A DNA stretch of 64,000 nt from Methylophaga thiooxydans DMS010 (GTDB taxonomy: Bacteria; Pseudomonadota; Gammaproteobacteria; Nitrosococcales; Methylophagaceae), in the NCBI RefSeq assembly GCF_000156355.1, contig NZ_GG657907.1:49124-113123 (forward strand), written 5' to 3'. Shown in pieces: positions 29,642-40,634 of the stretch (positions are counted from its first letter, which is position 1; every line of letters starts with the position of its first letter). The notes under the pieces were generated by a model. That model had not been told where the DNA came from. It made no database searches and worked only from the letters and a program-made list of their open reading frames with translations. The position numbers were made by a program, and so were the translations under genes.

Positions 29642-29839
29642 AAGTTAGTCCATCTAAGTTTGTCTACGCTAAATTATAGATAAGCAAAGACTTTACATTA
29701 CCCAATAATAGAGATGGTAGTAAAAACTGTGAGGCCTTGACCATCGCAGGCCAAGCAATAAGTTTTTTTAGTTATTCACGGAATCGACTTTAGTTTGAAC
29801 AAATTTACAGTCTCTCGTGAACCTTTGTTCAAAGACAGC

Positions 29840-30721
29840 TTATCTGCTTTCTTTTAGTATCTGAATCAAATAATCACCATAACCGCTTTTCAACAAAGGT
29901 TTAGCTAATAATTCAAGTTGTTCGGCTTCTATATATCCTTTTCGAAATGCAATTTCTTCAGGACACATTACCTTCATTCCTTGCCTCTTTTCGATTGTTT
30001 GAATAAATTGTGAAGCTTCTAAAAGTGAATCGTGTGTTCCAGTGTCTAACCATGCCATACCTCTACCCATGACACGAACTTGAATATTATTACACTCAAG
30101 ATAGTGGCGGTTAATATCCGTAATTTCTAGTTCACCACGCGCTGATGGCTTCAAATTTTCTGCAACATCCACCACCTTATTGTCATAGAAATATAGACCT
30201 GTGATCGCATAATTAGACTTAGGCATTTTAGGTTTTTCTTCAATACTCAAAACGCTCCCTGTCTTATCAAACTCCACTACCCCATAACGTTCTGGGTCAT
30301 ATACTCGATAAGCAAAAACTGTGGCACCGTCTTCATTCTGCTCAGCCTTATTCATTACGTCTGCTAAATTATGACCGTGGAAAACATTGTCTCCCAAAAT
30401 AAGTGCAACATTATCCTCAGCAATAAAGTCCTTCGCGAGAATGAATGCATGGGCAATACCATCAGGTGTAGCTTGAATGATGTAACTTAAATTAAGTCCC
30501 CATTGTTGACCATCTCCCAAAAGCTGCTGAAGACGCGGCGTATCCTGAGGCGTGGAAATAATACAAATATCTCGTATACCCGCAAGCATCAATGTTGATA
30601 AGGGATAATAGATCATTGGTTTATCGTAAATAGGTAATAACTGTTTACTTATTGACTGAGTCACAGGATGGAGACGTGTACCGCTTCCACCAGCAAGGAC
30701 AATACCTTTCCGTGCTGCCAT
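29840..30721 (-). CDS. rmlA: Glucose-1-phosphate thymidylyltransferase
   Basis: Makes dTDP-glucose. The nucleotide-binding [28 protein letters not shown] and [20 protein letters not shown] segments are all present. An ATG five codons upstream (30736) exists, but the start at 30721 has a GGAG ribosome-binding site at the right distance and lies one base after the rmlB stop, so I chose it (293 aa). It forms an rmlB-rmlA pair; rmlC and rmlD are absent from the window. Confidence 0.95.
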   Translation of the reverse strand: MAARKGIVLAGGSGTRLHPVTQSISKQLLPIYDKPMIYYPLSTLMLAGIRDICIISTPQDTPRLQQLLGDGQQWGLNLSYIIQATPDGIAHAFILAKDFIAEDNVALILGDNVFHGHNLADVMNKAEQNEDGATVFAYRVYDPERYGVVEFDKTGSVLSIEEKPKMPKSNYAITGLYFYDNKVVDVAENLKPSARGELEITDINRHYLECNNIQVRVMGRGMAWLDTGTHDSLLEASQFIQTIEKRQGMKVMCPEEIAFRKGYIEAEQLELLAKPLLKSGYGDYLIQILKESR

Positions 30722-30722
30722 C

Positions 30723-31847
30723 TTATTTTTCTCCAAGTCCTAGTCGGTTTTGTTGATAACTTCCATCCATCACGTGTTGACTCCATTCATGATTTTCTAA
30801 GTACCATTGCACCGTTTTTTGTAACCCGGTTGCAAAAGTTTCACGTGGCCGCCAGCCCAACTCTTGTTGAATTTTTGTTGCATCAATTGCGTAACGTTGA
30901 TCGTGTCCAGGCCGATCAGTGACAAATTCAATCAGTTTTTTGTGCGGTACAAAGTCTGAATCTGGAATTAATTCATCCAGAATTCCACACAACGTTTCCA
31001 CTACGTCGATATTTGTATGCTCGTTAAACCCACCAATATTGTAGCTCTCCCCAACAGTGCCTTTCTCCAGTACTAATTGAAGCGCTTCAACATGGTCTTC
31101 GACATATAACCAATCTCGAATATTGTCGCCTCTACCGTATATCGGTAATGCCTTACCTGAAACAGCATTATTAATCATCAAAGGGATTAATTTCTCAGGG
31201 AATTGAAATGGTCCGTAATTATTTGAGCAGTTCGACATAAGCACAGGCAAACCGTAAGTGTGCTGCCAAGCTCTAACCAAGTGATCACTACCTGCTTTAG
31301 TTGCTGAGTACGGTGAGTTGGGTTGGTACGGAGTGGTCTCTTCAAAAAGACCATGCTCACCCAGGGAGCCGAAGACTTCATCAGTCGATATGTGATGGAA
31401 ACGGAAATTATCAGCACGTTCTGAAGGTAATTTATTCCAATAAGCACGTGCTGCTTCCAGTATCGTGTATGTACCAACTAAGTTGGTCTGTACAAAGTCT
31501 GCAGGTCCATCAATTGATCGATCAACGTGCGACTCAGCTGCTAAATGCATCACCGCACTAGGTTGGTAGAAACTGAAGACCTCTGCCATCTTACCAGCAT
31601 CGCAAATATCAGCCTGAACAAAAATATAGTTAGGATGAGACTCAATACTCTTCAAAGACTCCAAATTACCGGCATAGGTTAATTTGTCTACATTAATGAT
31701 TTGATAATTTGATTGAGTAATTAAGCGACGAATTAATGCTGAGCCAATAAAGCCTGCACCACCAGTGATAATGAGTGTTTTTTGAGTCACGGAGTCTATT
31801 TCGTTTTGAATTATTCGGATAATGCTAAACGAATTCAAACCATACAA
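30723..31847 (-). CDS. rmlB: dTDP-glucose 4,6-dehydratase
   Basis: SDR enzyme that converts dTDP-glucose to dTDP-4-keto-6-deoxyglucose. It shows [12 protein letters not shown], the [10 protein letters not shown] active site and [10 protein letters not shown] (YxxxK), with RDWLYVEDH later. From the ATG at 31847 it is 374 aa, with about 19 extra N-terminal residues; a GTG at 31790 would give the family's usual start (355 aa). Neither has a clear ribosome-binding site, so the start is uncertain. It is the first gene of the polysaccharide locus. Confidence 0.95.
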   Translation of the reverse strand: MYGLNSFSIIRIIQNEIDSVTQKTLIITGGAGFIGSALIRRLITQSNYQIINVDKLTYAGNLESLKSIESHPNYIFVQADICDAGKMAEVFSFYQPSAVMHLAAESHVDRSIDGPADFVQTNLVGTYTILEAARAYWNKLPSERADNFRFHHISTDEVFGSLGEHGLFEETTPYQPNSPYSATKAGSDHLVRAWQHTYGLPVLMSNCSNNYGPFQFPEKLIPLMINNAVSGKALPIYGRGDNIRDWLYVEDHVEALQLVLEKGTVGESYNIGGFNEHTNIDVVETLCGILDELIPDSDFVPHKKLIEFVTDRPGHDQRYAIDATKIQQELGWRPRETFATGLQKTVQWYLENHEWSQHVMDGSYQQNRLGLGEK

Positions 31848-32049
31848 ACAAATCTAATCTTTAACTAAAATACAGATCACAGTTTTTTTTGCCTCTATTA
31901 CTTCGTTTTGACATCGAACAAGGCAGGAAAAGATAGAATGCTCAGAGCGTTTTTTTCAGGACAATCCTCCACACTACTTAATTGAAACTAAAATAAGCCA
32001 GAGTGGCGAGAATAGTCAGTGAGTGAAGATGCGGGAAGTATTGGAGAAG

Positions 32050-32126
32050 TGGTACGCCCGGCAGGACTCGAACCTGCTACCCTCGGCTTAGAAGGCCGAT
32101 GCTCTATCCAGATGAGCTACGGGCGC
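32050..32126 (-). tRNA. tRNA-Arg (anticodon TCT)
   Basis: A 77-base cloverleaf with encoded CCA. The acceptor stem is GCGCCCG/CGGGCGT (one G-T pair at its base), the D-arm contains AGCTCATCTGGATAGAGC, the anticodon loop is CTTCTAA (TCT), and the T-loop is GGTTCGAGTCC. It reads Arg AGA codons. It lies just upstream of the polysaccharide locus. Confidence 0.97.
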
Positions 32127-32164
32127 ATTGATTGTGTCTAAGCGAGGATAATGCGTTTAGGAAG

Positions 32165-32241
<77 letters not shown>

Positions 32242-32382
32242 ACTTAATTCGAAGAAGTCATCCTCGAAGAAGGCGAAATAATACGTGGTTACAGAACGGG
32301 AGTCAATCACTGTTTGGATATTTTTTGCTGTTCTTGTCGCATCATGCGATCATAGCCGCTTTTGTATGACCGGGAACCTTGA

Positions 32383-33240
32383 ATGAGCGCAAAGATAATC
32401 GATGGCAAGGCTGTCGCCGCCGATCTCAAACAACAGCTAAAGCTAGCGACTGATCAGCGAGTTGCAGCCGGAAAACGTCGCCCTGGCTTGGCCGTCGTTT
32501 TGATTGGTAGTAATCCAGCCTCCCAGGTCTACGTTGGCAGTAAACGTCGAAGCTGCGAAGAAATTGGATTTAAATCTGAAGCTTATGATTTAGCAGAAAC
32601 CGCGACTCAGGATGAGTTGCTTGCCCTTATCGATAAACTCAATAAAGATAACGAAATCGACGGCATATTAGTCCAGCTTCCGCTTCCTGATCATATTGAT
32701 AGCGAAACCGTTATTGAACATATTGCCCCACATAAAGACGTAGATGGTTTCCACCCATACAACATCGGCCGTCTGGCTCAACGTATTCCTGTCCTGCAAC
32801 CATGTACGCCGAAAGGCATTATTACGCTTTTACGCAGTACCGAAGTTGATCTAAAAGGACTGGAAGCGGTGGTCGTCGGTGCTTCTAACATCGTCGGTCG
32901 CCCAATGGCGCTAGAGTTACTATTAGCAGGTTGTACCACTACCGTCTGCCATCGCTGGACCAATAACTTGGAAGACCAAGTAAGACGAGCCGATTTATTG
33001 GTCGTCGCTGTGGGTAAGCCTAACTTTATTCCTGGCGATTGGATTAAACCGGGCGCAATTGTTATTGATGTCGGTATTAACCGTCTTGATAATGGCAAAC
33101 TCACTGGTGATGTTGAGTTTGATGTCGCCAAAGAAAATGCGTCTTGGATTACGCCGGTTCCGGGTGGTGTAGGGCCGATGACGGTAGCAACTTTATTGGA
33201 AAATACCTTATTTGCTGCCGAGCACTTACATAAAAACTAA
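32383..33240 (+). CDS. folD: Methylenetetrahydrofolate dehydrogenase / cyclohydrolase
   Basis: Bifunctional enzyme interconverting 5,10-methylene- and 10-formyl-tetrahydrofolate with NADP. The catalytic lysine region [38 protein letters not shown] (nucleotide binding) and [13 protein letters not shown] are present. The length of 285 aa is typical. It is a single gene, divergent from the tRNA pair and ended by a strong terminator. Confidence 0.97.
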   Translation: MSAKIIDGKAVAADLKQQLKLATDQRVAAGKRRPGLAVVLIGSNPASQVYVGSKRRSCEEIGFKSEAYDLAETATQDELLALIDKLNKDNEIDGILVQLPLPDHIDSETVIEHIAPHKDVDGFHPYNIGRLAQRIPVLQPCTPKGIITLLRSTEVDLKGLEAVVVGASNIVGRPMALELLLAGCTTTVCHRWTNNLEDQVRRADLLVVAVGKPNFIPGDWIKPGAIVIDVGINRLDNGKLTGDVEFDVAKENASWITPVPGGVGPMTVATLLENTLFAAEHLHKN

Positions 33241-33246
33241 GCAAAC

Positions 33247-33276
33247 AGCGCCTGCCATCTAGCAGGCGCTTATTTT
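33247..33276 (+). terminator. Terminator between folD and cysS
   Basis: A nine-base stem (agcgcctgc / gcaggcgct, 33247-33270) with a six-base loop is followed by TATTTT. It lies between two convergent genes and ends folD. Confidence 0.85.
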
Positions 33277-33278
33277 CT

Positions 33279-34670
33279 CTAAGCTCGACGCCAGCTCGTT
33301 TTACCCGCTGCATCTTCAATCACAATCCCCATCTCGCTAAGTTGATCGCGAATATCATCAGCACGAGACCAGTTCTTATCCGCACGAGCCTGATTGCGCT
33401 CAACAATCAAAGCGTCAATGGCATCAGCGTCAGAGTCTTCTGCCATATCACCAACTAAAAATGTCTCTGCATCTTGCTGGAATAAGCCTAAAACATCACC
33501 GAAAGATAATAACAAACCCGCTAGATAGGCAGCCAAATCAGCTTCATTATTTTCTAAGGCTTTATTTAGAGCCTGGCGAACATCGGCCATAACAGAGAGT
33601 GCCAAGGCGGTATTAAAGTCATCATCCATCGCCTCAGCAAAGCGCGAACCGAACTCTTTATCATCTTGCCAGTTGAGTTCAGGCTGTGGCTCGACATCAC
33701 GTAAGGAGGTATAAAACCGTGTTAACGCCGCTTTAGCCTGCTCCAGTTGATCTTCAGCATAGTTAAGTGGACTACGATAATGACTGGAGAGAATAAAATA
33801 ACGGACCGCTTCAGCAGGATATTGCGCTAAGACTTCACGTACTGTGAAAAAATTACCCAATGACTTGGACATTTTCTCATCATCAATACGCACAAAACCA
33901 TTGTGCATCCAGTAATTTACTGACTGGCAATCATGCGCGCCTTCTGACTGGGCAATCTCATTTTCATGATGTGGAAACTGTAAATCCTGACCACCGCCAT
34001 GAATATCAAAGTGCTCACCCAAGCAATGTGCTGACATGGCCGAGCATTCAATATGCCAACCGGGACGGCCCATACCCCAGGGTGACTCCCAGGCTGGTTC
34101 ACCTTCTTTCGCGGCCTTCCACAACACAAAATCTAAGGGATCGGTTTTCGCTTCATTGACGGCGATGCGTTCACCAGCACGAAGATCGTCTACCTGACGA
34201 CCTGAGAGCTTACCGTAAGCTTCAAACTTACTGACATCGTAATAGACGTCACCGTTATCCGCTTTATATGCCAGCCCTTTACCGATGAGCGTTTCAACCA
34301 TAGCCAAAATTTCTGGCATCGACTCGGTGGCTTTGGGTTCCAGATCAGGGCGCAAAACACCTAAGGCATCGGCATCTTGATGCATTTCAGCGATAAAACG
34401 TTCTGTTAAAGCCTGAATTGTTTCACCATTTTCTGCAGCACGTTTGATGATTTTGTCATCAATATCAGTGATGTTTCGGACATAGGTGACATTGTAGCCC
34501 AGTGCCCGCAGGTAACGGGTGACCACATCAAAGACCACCATCACTCGAGCATGACCGACGTGGCAAAGGTCGTAAACCGTCATGCCACAAACATACATGT
34601 TGACCTTGCCAGCGGTGATTGGCTTAAACGTCTCTTTTTGTCGAGATAAACTGTTATGAATTTTTAGCAT
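33279..34670 (-). CDS. cysS: Cysteinyl-tRNA synthetase
   Basis: Class I synthetase of 463 aa. The zinc-binding Cys in [17 protein letters not shown] includes the HIGH-like motif [13 protein letters not shown] and the KMSKS motif ([11 protein letters not shown]) follow. The C-terminal anticodon-binding helices end normally. It overlaps the glnS stop by one base, an operon of two tRNA synthetases. Confidence 0.97.
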   Translation of the reverse strand: MLKIHNSLSRQKETFKPITAGKVNMYVCGMTVYDLCHVGHARVMVVFDVVTRYLRALGYNVTYVRNITDIDDKIIKRAAENGETIQALTERFIAEMHQDADALGVLRPDLEPKATESMPEILAMVETLIGKGLAYKADNGDVYYDVSKFEAYGKLSGRQVDDLRAGERIAVNEAKTDPLDFVLWKAAKEGEPAWESPWGMGRPGWHIECSAMSAHCLGEHFDIHGGGQDLQFPHHENEIAQSEGAHDCQSVNYWMHNGFVRIDDEKMSKSLGNFFTVREVLAQYPAEAVRYFILSSHYRSPLNYAEDQLEQAKAALTRFYTSLRDVEPQPELNWQDDKEFGSRFAEAMDDDFNTALALSVMADVRQALNKALENNEADLAAYLAGLLLSFGDVLGLFQQDAETFLVGDMAEDSDADAIDALIVERNQARADKNWSRADDIRDQLSEMGIVIEDAAGKTSWRRA

Positions 34671-36343
34671 TATTTATTTTTTGATGTATCTTCTTTTAGA
34701 CTGATAGTTAGGTTGAAAACAGGGTTATCGTCGCTGTGATCATAGCGGTCACTCACAAAGTAGCCTTCTCGTTCAAACTGAAACGCCGTTTCTGGTTCAC
34801 AGTTAACAATGGCTGGTTCGGCAATCGCTTTAATCACTGCTAAAGAATCCGGGTTCACATCATCAAGATAGTTACCTGTTTCTTTTCCCGGAGCTTCCGA
34901 GATAAACAATCTATCATAAAGGCGCAACTCAACTTCCTTGCCTTCCGTCGCTGACACCCAGTGAATAACACCGCGTGGTTTCATTTCAGGTGGCGGATTT
35001 TGACCAACCGTATCAGGCACTAAAGAAGCAATAATTTCGATAATGTCGCCGTTGTCGTTCTTGATAACATCGTCCGCCTTGATGACATAAGCACCGCGTA
35101 ATCGCACATAATCACCAATCACCAAGCGTTTGAATTTTTTCCGGCTCAGTGTGGTGTCTTCCGTAAAGTCGGACGCATCAATAAAGATCTCTTTAGTGAA
35201 TGGCAATGAGCGCTTGCCCATGGCTTCCTGTTGCGGATGGTTAGCAACTTCCAACCATTCAACACTCTCCGGCGCGTTAGTAATACTGACTTTCAAGGGA
35301 TTCAGCACGCACATGGCTCGCGCCGCGTTTTCATTCAAATCATTGCGGATCTCAAATTCCAGTTGCGCAATATCCACAATGCCGTCTGTTTTTGCCACGG
35401 CAAGACCATTACAAAAAGCGCGAAGCGCTGATGCCGAATATCCACGTCTTCTCATGCCTGAAATTGTAGGCATCCGGGGGTCATGCCAGCCGGCAACAAT
35501 ATTGTCATCAACCAGTTGCTTTAAGTTGCGCTTACTGGTCACTGTATAGTTGATATTGAGACGCCCAAACTCATATTGCTTTGGCTCGGACGGTAAGGGC
35601 AGGTTTTCAATAAACCACTCATACAAAGGACGATGATCCTGAAATTCCAGTGTACAGATACTATGAGTGACACCTTCAATCGCATCGCCTTGTCCGTGGG
35701 CAAAATCATAGCTGGGGTAGATACACCACTTATCCCCAGTTTGGTGATGTGCTTTCTTACGAATGCGATAAAGAATAGGGTCACGCAGATTCATATTGGG
35801 CGAAGCCATATCTATTTTCGCGCGTAATACACAAAAACCTTCTTCAAACTCACCTTGCTTCATTTTTTCAAACAAAGCCAAGTTTTCTTCGACGCTTCGA
35901 TCGCGAAATGGCGATGCCTTACCCGGCTTGGTCGCCCAGCCACGGTATTCACTAGCTTGTTCGGCTGTTAAATCACACACATAGGCTTTGCCCTGTTTGA
36001 TAAGCTCAATGGCCCAACCATAAAACTGATCGAAATAGTTAGAGGCATAGCGCACATCTCCAGCCCACTTAAACCCCAACCACTGAACATCTTCCTTGAT
36101 AGCTTCAATATATTCCTGCTCTTCTTTCGCTGGGTTGGTGTCATCAAAGCGTAAATGACAATCGCCACCAAACTCTTCAGCTAAGCCAAAGTTCAGGCAA
36201 ATAGACTTGGCATGCCCGATATGAAGATAACCATTAGGCTCTGGAGGAAAACGAGTAACCACTTTTCCGGCCACTCTGCCTGCGTCAATATCTTCCTGAA
36301 TGATAGGGCGTATAAAATTATGGCTAACAGCTGATTCCGACAT
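34670..36343 (-). CDS. glnS: Glutaminyl-tRNA synthetase
   Basis: Class I synthetase, 557 aa. The HIGH motif is in [15 protein letters not shown] and the KMSKS equivalent in [21 protein letters not shown] and the [15 protein letters not shown] segment separate GlnRS from GluRS. The two C-terminal beta-barrels of the anticodon-binding part are present. Its presence means glutaminyl-tRNA is made directly. Confidence 0.97.
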   Translation of the reverse strand: MSESAVSHNFIRPIIQEDIDAGRVAGKVVTRFPPEPNGYLHIGHAKSICLNFGLAEEFGGDCHLRFDDTNPAKEEQEYIEAIKEDVQWLGFKWAGDVRYASNYFDQFYGWAIELIKQGKAYVCDLTAEQASEYRGWATKPGKASPFRDRSVEENLALFEKMKQGEFEEGFCVLRAKIDMASPNMNLRDPILYRIRKKAHHQTGDKWCIYPSYDFAHGQGDAIEGVTHSICTLEFQDHRPLYEWFIENLPLPSEPKQYEFGRLNINYTVTSKRNLKQLVDDNIVAGWHDPRMPTISGMRRRGYSASALRAFCNGLAVAKTDGIVDIAQLEFEIRNDLNENAARAMCVLNPLKVSITNAPESVEWLEVANHPQQEAMGKRSLPFTKEIFIDASDFTEDTTLSRKKFKRLVIGDYVRLRGAYVIKADDVIKNDNGDIIEIIASLVPDTVGQNPPPEMKPRGVIHWVSATEGKEVELRLYDRLFISEAPGKETGNYLDDVNPDSLAVIKAIAEPAIVNCEPETAFQFEREGYFVSDRYDHSDDNPVFNLTISLKEDTSKNK

Positions 36344-36609
36344 AGCGAATGACTAAACTTATATAAAAAGGCGCATTATACGCTGTCAGCCTTCTCCGGT
36401 AACAGCACTCTTTCAATAAATAAGTCACTTACACTTCGACTATCAGTCAAATGATGCAGTCACGCTAAGCTGAAAAAGACGCTGTTTTTTTCTTCACACA
36501 TCGCTGATGGCACTTTAATTTGCTACTAAAATTGAATACTGGTGCTCCCATTACACACATAGATGCTCTATCATTAGGCTTTTAAGCACTCGTTTGGATT
36601 TTCTCACTC

Positions 36610-37185
36610 ATGAAATTACTTTATCGTCACTTGGCCCCACTTTTCTTTGCTTCATTTTCTTTATCTGCCCACGCTGAGGGTGGTGCCGCTCCCCAGGTTC
36701 AATTAGAAACCAGTCATGGCAACATCGTCATTGAACTGAACAGAGACAAAGCACCCAATACTGTGGCTAACTTTCTAAGCTATGTTGAAGATGGTTTTTA
36801 CGATGCGACGATCTTTCACCGTGTTATTGAAAACTTCATGATTCAGGGTGGTGGTTTTGATGAGAACTTCCAACAAAAAGAAACCAAAGCACCGATTGAA
36901 AACGAAGCGGATAACGGCTTAAGCAATAAACGCGGCACGCTCGCGATGGCGCGTACAAACGATCCGCATTCCGCCACGGCACAGTTTTTTATCAACACCG
37001 TTGATAATGACTTTTTGGATTTTAAAGGTAAAGCACCAAGCGGTTGGGGTTATGCTGTGTTCGGTGAAGTGGTTGAAGGAATGGATGTCGTTGATAAAAT
37101 TCGCGCCGTCAAAACAACCATGCGCGGCCCTCATCAGGATGTCCCTGCTGAAACAGTACTAATTATCAAAGCAAGCGTTCTTTAA
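36610..37185 (+). CDS. ppiA: Periplasmic cyclophilin-type peptidyl-prolyl isomerase
   Basis: Cyclophilin of 191 aa with an N-terminal signal peptide (cleavage near AHA-EG, residue 23), so it acts in the periplasm. The fold is marked by [30 protein letters not shown] and [19 protein letters not shown]. The signal peptide separates it from cytosolic PpiB. The 266 bases between it and glnS hold the two divergent promoters; I see nothing else there. lpxH follows by 43 bases. Confidence 0.9.
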   Translation: MKLLYRHLAPLFFASFSLSAHAEGGAAPQVQLETSHGNIVIELNRDKAPNTVANFLSYVEDGFYDATIFHRVIENFMIQGGGFDENFQQKETKAPIENEADNGLSNKRGTLAMARTNDPHSATAQFFINTVDNDFLDFKGKAPSGWGYAVFGEVVEGMDVVDKIRAVKTTMRGPHQDVPAETVLIIKASVL

Positions 37186-37228
37186 CGCCTGAATACTGCC
37201 CCTCTCATCAAGGGGCAGATTTCCCTTT

Positions 37229-37984
37229 ATGACAAAACTTTTTATTTCCGACCTTCACCTCAGTCCAAGCAATCCGACTTTGACGCAGTTAGCCTGTGAC
37301 TTGCTGAATGCAAAAAAAAATCAAGTTGATGAAGTTTATATCTTAGGTGACATTTTCAACACTTGGTTAGGTGATGATTTGGTGCCGGATGAATTTGCTA
37401 GTTTTGTTGCAACGCTACAGGCATTGTCTGCCCAAGGCATCAAATTGCATCTAATGGTGGGAAATCGTGACTTCATGCTGGGGCACGCCTTCGCAAAGAC
37501 AGTGGGCGCACGCTTATTAGATGATGGTTACCTTCTTGATATTGCTGGTCATAAAACATTACTGCTGCATGGTGATAGTCTCTGCATTGATGATGTGAGC
37601 TATCAGCGTTACCGACGCGTGGTACGAAATCCCGTTTTGCAGCGCCTATTCTTAGCCTTACCTGCCAGATTCCGGCAACATATTTCGGACAAGATAAAAC
37701 AAAAAAGTCAGCAAAAGAAGCAGATGAAAACGGCCATGATTATGGATGTGAATCAAGCCGAAGTCGTGCGTGTGATGCGTGAGCGTAAGATTGATTTACT
37801 CATCCATGGACACACTCACCGACCTGCTATCCACTCATTAGAGACACAAGCTGGACATAAGGTACACCGCGTAGTTTTAGGTGACTGGCAAGATAAAATG
37901 AGTTACCTGCTTATCGATGATCGGCAACTCAGTTTGCACGATCACCGCGTCGCAGATGAAGCGTCACAATTAAGATTGACCTGA
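37229..37984 (+). CDS. lpxH: UDP-2,3-diacylglucosamine diphosphatase
   Basis: Peripheral inner-membrane pyrophosphatase making lipid X in lipid A synthesis. Calcineurin-type metal ligands are visible: SDLHLS, LGDIFNTW, VGNRDFM, LHGDSLC and IHGHTHRP. At 251 aa it fits. Its last 15 bases overlap the convergent dsbC gene, so the two genes must be terminated inside one another's 3' ends. Confidence 0.95.
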   Translation: MTKLFISDLHLSPSNPTLTQLACDLLNAKKNQVDEVYILGDIFNTWLGDDLVPDEFASFVATLQALSAQGIKLHLMVGNRDFMLGHAFAKTVGARLLDDGYLLDIAGHKTLLLHGDSLCIDDVSYQRYRRVVRNPVLQRLFLALPARFRQHISDKIKQKSQQKKQMKTAMIMDVNQAEVVRVMRERKIDLLIHGHTHRPAIHSLETQAGHKVHRVVLGDWQDKMSYLLIDDRQLSLHDHRVADEASQLRLT

Positions 37985-38686
37985 GTTTTGGTCTAGGATC
38001 TGTCTCAAACGCTCTGCAGGAACGTAACCCGGCAGCATCTGACCTGATTCCATAAATAATGCTGGCGTGCCTTGAACGCCCATTTTACGACCAATATTAA
38101 ACTCCGCTTTTACCGGGTTATCACAGGTTTTAGCCGCTAGCTCTTCACCTTGTTTAGCACGCGTCATCGCCTCATGACGGTCATCAGCACACCAGACGGT
38201 GACGGCATCATCGTAGGATTCTGAATCAATGCCTCCCCGAGGATAGGCCATGTAACGAATTCGAATGCCCTGCTCTTTGTATTGTTCAATTTCTGAGTGC
38301 ATTTTGCGGCAGTACACGCAGTCAATATCGGTAAATACCGTTAACGTATGTTCAGGCTTTTCGGGTTCAAAGATAATCATATCTTTTTCATCCAGCGTAT
38401 TCAGCATGTCCTTTCTCAAGCTGACTTTGCGTTGTTCGGTCAGGTTAGTTCTTGATTCCAGTGAGACCAGTTCACCCTGCAACGCATAGCGCCCATCAGC
38501 AGAAAAGTAAATAATTTCGCCATTAACCACCGCTTCATACAAGCCGGTGTTATCGACCTCTTGCAGACTATCAATCTTAACTTCAGGCAAAGACTTTTCT
38601 AGTTGTTGCTTGAGTTTATCGAGGTCAGCCGCATGGGCTAAACCACCCCACAGGAGGGCGAGCGAAATAAAGTACTGTTTCAGCAT
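37970..38686 (-). CDS. dsbC: Thiol:disulfide interchange protein DsbC
   Basis: Periplasmic disulfide isomerase. A signal peptide ends near residue 19 (AHA-AD), followed by the N-terminal dimerisation domain (about 20-80) and the thioredoxin domain with active site C123-V-Y-C126. A second cysteine pair lies later (VWCADD and KTCDN). The frame is open to 38743, but only the start at 38686 gives a signal peptide at the N-terminus (238 aa). It lies 10 bases after yajQ and may be co-transcribed with it. Confidence 0.93.
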   Translation of the reverse strand: MLKQYFISLALLWGGLAHAADLDKLKQQLEKSLPEVKIDSLQEVDNTGLYEAVVNGEIIYFSADGRYALQGELVSLESRTNLTEQRKVSLRKDMLNTLDEKDMIIFEPEKPEHTLTVFTDIDCVYCRKMHSEIEQYKEQGIRIRYMAYPRGGIDSESYDDAVTVWCADDRHEAMTRAKQGEELAAKTCDNPVKAEFNIGRKMGVQGTPALFMESGQMLPGYVPAERLRQILDQNSGQS

Positions 38687-38696
38687 TGTTTGTTTC

Positions 38697-39182
38697 CTAG
38701 TCTCTGAAATTATTGAATTGCAGTGGCATATCAATCGCCTCATTGCCCTTCAGCATAGCCATCACACCCTGCAAATCATCACGTTTTTTCCCTGTCACCC
38801 TGACACTCTCACCCTGAATAGCGGCTTGCACCTTGGTTTTGCTTTCTTTGATGATTTTGACGATTTTGCGTGATAAGTCTTTCTCTATTCCTTCGCGAAC
38901 AATGACATCTTGTTTACGCATTTTGCCATTACCTACCGGATCTTTAACTTCCAGACAACTAATCTCAATACCGCGTTTTACCAGTTTCAGCCTTAGAATA
39001 TCCAGCAGTTGATCCAATTGAAAGTCACTATCGGCATGAAGTGTTAACACTTTGTCAGACTGATCAACGCGAGCATCAGTTCCACGAAAATCAAATCGAT
39101 TCGCCAGTTCGCGATTCGCTTGATCAACAGCGTTTGTCAGTTCATGTTTATCGACTTCTGAGACGATATCAAAGGATGGCAT
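38697..39182 (-). CDS. yajQ: YajQ family cyclic-dinucleotide/nucleotide-binding protein
   Basis: Small cytosolic protein (161 aa) with the family start [29 protein letters not shown], and the [17 protein letters not shown]-terminus. Members bind nucleotides, and the Xanthomonas/Pseudomonas relatives bind cyclic di-GMP. Since this window also encodes a GGDEF-EAL protein and a PilZ-like protein, a c-di-GMP role is possible but not shown. Confidence 0.95.
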   Translation of the reverse strand: MPSFDIVSEVDKHELTNAVDQANRELANRFDFRGTDARVDQSDKVLTLHADSDFQLDQLLDILRLKLVKRGIEISCLEVKDPVGNGKMRKQDVIVREGIEKDLSRKIVKIIKESKTKVQAAIQGESVRVTGKKRDDLQGVMAMLKGNEAIDMPLQFNNFRD

Positions 39183-39255
39183 AGCCCACTCTCCCGCAGT
39201 GTCATACTTAAAAGCAAGCTAGTGTAACACTGGATGTTGTTCGGGTCAGGTGTTA

Positions 39256-40167
39256 TCAGCCTCTAGGGTGATGTTGGCCGTGTAATTGTTTCAACCTTTC
39301 TTTGGCGACGTGTGTATAGATTTGCGTGGTTGATAAATCGGAATGCCCAAGTAATAGCTGTACCACTCGTAAATCAGCACCATGGTTAAGTAAATGTGTT
39401 GCAAATGCATGACGTAAGGTATGTGGAGATAAGGTTTTTTGGATCTGAGCCTGTTTCGCGTAACGCTTAATGATGTACCAAAAAGCCTGACGGGTCATTG
39501 CTTTGCCTCGCCGAGTTGGAAACACATCATCAGTCACTTTGCCGTTAAGTAGACCAGGACGACTTTCATAGAAATATTGCTGTAACCAGTCGAGTGCGAC
39601 TTCACCTAAAGGCACTAGGCGCTCTTTATTGCCTTTACCAATACAACGCACCAATCCCTGTCGCATGTTGATCTGTTCTTGTTTTAACCCGACCAATTCT
39701 GATACCCGAAGTCCACTGGCATAAAGCAGCTCTAGCATGGTGCGATCACGCAGTCCCAGCAGATCAGTAATATCCGGTTGTGCGAGTAAGTCTTCAACAT
39801 CCTGCTCGGTAAGACTATCAGGCAACGGTTTACCTAAACGTGGGGATTCAAGTTGTGCCGTGGGGTCGCTATCACGAATATCTTCTCGTAACAGATAGCG
39901 ATAGAAACGCCTCAAGGTAGACAGTAACCGAGCTTCACTCCGGACTTTACGTCCTTCGCGCATACGCTGACTCTGGTAACGCTGGATATCGTGCTGTGTT
40001 GCTGCTGCTAAATCCACATCGAGCTTGGCTAACCAGGCGGCAAATGCCAGTAAGTCGCGACGATAGGCTTCAACCGTATTCTGACTCAGTCCTGCTTCTA
40101 GCCAAAGGCTATCCAGAAATGGCTGTAAATAGCGACTGGTAGAGGTGGGTTCGTCTTGCTCGCTCAT
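39256..40167 (-). CDS. xerD: Site-specific tyrosine recombinase XerD
   Basis: Resolves chromosome dimers at dif together with XerC. The N-terminal SAM-like core-binding domain occupies about residues 10-95. The catalytic residues are in ASGLRVSEL (Arg), GKGNKERLVP (Lys), HTLRHAFATHL (His, Arg), LLGHSDLSTTQIYTHV (His, Tyr). The frame opens at 40230, but MSEQDEP at 40167 gives the normal length (303 aa). It is separated from rplS by a terminator. Confidence 0.93.
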   Translation of the reverse strand: MSEQDEPTSTSRYLQPFLDSLWLEAGLSQNTVEAYRRDLLAFAAWLAKLDVDLAAATQHDIQRYQSQRMREGRKVRSEARLLSTLRRFYRYLLREDIRDSDPTAQLESPRLGKPLPDSLTEQDVEDLLAQPDITDLLGLRDRTMLELLYASGLRVSELVGLKQEQINMRQGLVRCIGKGNKERLVPLGEVALDWLQQYFYESRPGLLNGKVTDDVFPTRRGKAMTRQAFWYIIKRYAKQAQIQKTLSPHTLRHAFATHLLNHGADLRVVQLLLGHSDLSTTQIYTHVAKERLKQLHGQHHPRG

Positions 40168-40208
40168 TATCGTTCCTTTATCAGGTTGATATCTTAGCAA
40201 GACACAAA

Positions 40209-40238
40209 CAAAAAAGGGCAGTGAGAACACTGCCCTTT
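40209..40238 (-). terminator. Terminator of the rpsP-rimM-trmD-rplS operon
   Basis: An 11-base perfect stem (aaagggcagtg / cactgcccttt) with a 4-base loop, followed on the minus strand by six T. It lies after rplS and upstream of xerD. Confidence 0.9.
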
Positions 40239-40275
40239 GAACTGCATGGATTGTTAAACAACCCTGCCAGTGGTG

Positions 40276-40620
40276 TTACAGCTTTTCTTTAATACGTGCT
40301 GCTTTACCAGTCAAGTCACGCAGATAGTACAGCTTAGAACGACGTACATCACCACGACGTTTCACATCTACGCTTGCAATGCTTGGGCTGTGAGTTTGGA
40401 ATACACGCTCAACACCAACACCGTTTGAAATTTTACGAACGGTAAACGCAGAGTGCAGACCACGATTGCGTTTAGCAATGACTACACCTTCAAACGCCTG
40501 TTCACGCTCACGGTCGCCTTCTTTGATTTTAACTTTTACAACGACAGTGTCACCCGCTGAAAACTCAGGGATATCCTGTCTTACTTGTTCAGCGTTAAGC
40601 TGTTCGATAATGTTACTCAT
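40276..40620 (-). CDS. rplS: 50S ribosomal protein L19
   Basis: Large-subunit protein at the subunit interface, 114 aa, with [40 protein letters not shown] and the basic [25 protein letters not shown] end. It is the last gene of the conserved rpsP-rimM-trmD-rplS operon, 14 bases after trmD. Confidence 0.98.
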   Translation of the reverse strand: MSNIIEQLNAEQVRQDIPEFSAGDTVVVKVKIKEGDREREQAFEGVVIAKRNRGLHSAFTVRKISNGVGVERVFQTHSPSIASVDVKRRGDVRRSKLYYLRDLTGKAARIKEKL

Positions 40621-40634
40621 TGTTCAACTCCCAA

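Noticed and set aside
30736..31847. JUMPstart/ops element upstream of the polysaccharide locus
   Set aside because: No GGCGGTAG-type sequence seen upstream of rmlB or elsewhere in the locus.
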